From Planctomycetota bacterium (GTDB lineage: Bacteria; Planctomycetota; Phycisphaerae; UBA1845; PWPN01), in the NCBI GenBank assembly GCA_022711465.1, contig JAKLEZ010000031.1:1-63577 (forward strand): a stretch of 63,577 nt of DNA, read 5' to 3'. This document shows positions 62,834 through 63,577 of the stretch, in pieces. The first letter of the stretch is position 1; the number at the start of each line of letters is the position of its first letter. A program made the position numbers and the translations under genes. The notes under the pieces are model-generated. The model was not told the origin of the DNA and ran no database searches. It worked only from the letters and a program-made list of their open reading frames with translations.

Positions 62834-63577
62834 GTGAGCGCCCACCAGTACCATAATCGGCTTGGATGAGGGCAGGGATCGTGCGGCGATGGATTCAGCG
62901 TCGGGACTTCGCACGGAGTCGCCGGCGTACGACACGGCGATATTGCTTGCGGTCGGCGCGGTCGCGACGTTCAGCCACTCGGTATTCGCGGATGGCCTCC
63001 GGATGGGCGTGTCGCCAGACATCCGGCCGTAGCGCGGCGTAGTCTTTGTCGCCGGCCAGCAGACGATCGAGCACGTCTTTCAGATAGACCCAGACGTCCA
63101 GGTCGTTGCGGACCGCGCTGCTGACCAGCGTCAGGAAGTCCGCGGCACGATCACCCGCCGGCACGCTGCCGATGAATAGCCAGTTCTTCCTTCCGAGGGC
63201 CACCTGCTTCATCAACTGTTCGACTTCGTTATTGTCCATCGGAACCCGGCCGTCGCTCAGGTAGGTCTGCAGCGGCTCCCAATGGTTGCGCAGGTAGCCC
63301 AGGGCCTCGCCCAGCTTGCTTTTGGGCAATACATCCGTGGCCGACTTGCTCTCCATCCACTCGCCCAGCAACCGCCAGACAGGGGCGGACTCGCTCTGAC
63401 GCAACGCTAGCCGCTCCTCGGCCGATACCGACCGGGCGCGATCCTCAATGTCGTAGAGCTGCTGGAACCTGGCCAGCACCACGCTCGACTCGAGCGGATA
63501 GACCTCCCGGGCATCGAAGACCTTGCGTCGGGCATGAGCACTACAGGCCGCCCGGCGGATCCGCCCATCGCTGCGCA
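62834..63577. mobile_element. IS66-family element, left part (continues beyond window)
   Basis: GTGAGCGCCC at 62834-62843 resembles the GTAAGCG-type end of IS66 elements. An IS66 target duplication would be the 8 bp before it (CCAACTCA), which cannot be tested here because the other end lies outside the window. Confidence 0.55.
62895..63577 (-). CDS. IS66-family transposase (TnpC) C-terminal part, partial
   Basis: The minus-strand frame is open from the right edge: CSAHARRKVFDAREVYPLESSVVLARFQQLYDIEDRA matches the IS66 transposase core (CWAHARRKF...). It then has LGEALGYLRNHWEPLQTYLSDGRVPMDNNEVEQLMKQVALGRKNWLFIGSVPAGDRAADFLTLVSSA, containing the conserved DNNxVExxMRxxAIGRKNWLFxGSxxGGxxAA region and the catalytic Glu. 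The remaining ~60 residues are basic and end RVVRRRLRAKSRR. The N-terminal two thirds and the tnpA/tnpB genes are outside the window. Confidence 0.88.
   Translation of the reverse strand, partial: RSDGRIRRAACSAHARRKVFDAREVYPLESSVVLARFQQLYDIEDRARSVSAEERLALRQSESAPVWRLLGEWMESKSATDVLPKSKLGEALGYLRNHWEPLQTYLSDGRVPMDNNEVEQLMKQVALGRKNWLFIGSVPAGDRAADFLTLVSSAVRNDLDVWVYLKDVLDRLLAGDKDYAALRPDVWRHAHPEAIREYRVAERRDRADRKQYRRVVRRRLRAKSRR

Overview
The window looks like a chromosomal segment of a Planctomycetota bacterium, probably Phycisphaerae-like. The evidence is high GC, a pseudopilin with the planctomycete FTLIEILVVVAIIALL start and a C-terminal FADGH motif, secreted proteins ending in dockerin-type calcium repeats, LamG/Ig multidomain exoproteins, several ECF sigma/anti-sigma pairs and large CBM-bearing secreted proteins. 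The phylum call is inference from gene content; no rRNA gene or complete tRNA gene was found.

Layout. 0-6.1 kb: end of a lytic transglycosylase gene, pyruvate kinase, then a same-strand run of signalling genes (V4R ligand-binding protein, RsbU-type PP2C phosphatase, Pat-like GNAT acetyltransferase, truncated cyclic-nucleotide-binding domain, PilT retraction ATPase, STAS protein). 6.2-14.5 kb: decayed DNA (transposase tail, frameshifted amidohydrolase, P-type ATPase fragment, a beta-propeller gene fused in frame to half a Na+/H+ antiporter) mixed with intact genes for a secreted glycosidase-like protein and an M28 lipoprotein peptidase. 14.7-21.7 kb: two ECF sigma/anti-sigma loci, one sigma gene carrying an in-frame amber codon, with secreted CBM/TPR and alpha/beta-hydrolase proteins. 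21.7-22.4 kb: gene-poor junction with a 3' half of tRNA-Gly and repeated AGTTGCGTCA motifs, read as an old integration site. 22.9-31.1 kb: LamG/Ig/dockerin giant, IS1380 remnant, pseudopilin, PocR/AraC regulator and a DNRLRE secreted protein.

32-62.5 kb is a large exopolysaccharide locus in two parts. The GC-rich part (34.5-44.8 kb) is an overlapping operon holding a WecA-type initiating transferase, an FGE-like lipoprotein, the OPX export lipoprotein, a Wzz/BY-kinase, a PHP phosphatase and an O-antigen ligase/TPR protein. The second part (45.9-61.7 kb) is visibly AT-richer and encodes sugar-nucleotide synthesis (FnlA/FnlB-like), two methyltransferases, a Wzx flippase, a GT2, a polysaccharide deacetylase, a Wzy polymerase, three GT4-like transferases and an acetyltransferase; a WecG-type transferase follows. 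Together these give a nearly complete Wzx/Wzy pathway. Two IS630-type elements bracket one glycosyltransferase gene, and an IS66 element runs off the right edge.

The best candidates for new biology are the V4R-PP2C-GNAT-cNBD-PilT-STAS cluster, the anti-sigma protein with a pseudopilin-like tail, the FGE-like protein inside the export operon, and the two genes interrupted by single in-frame stop codons.
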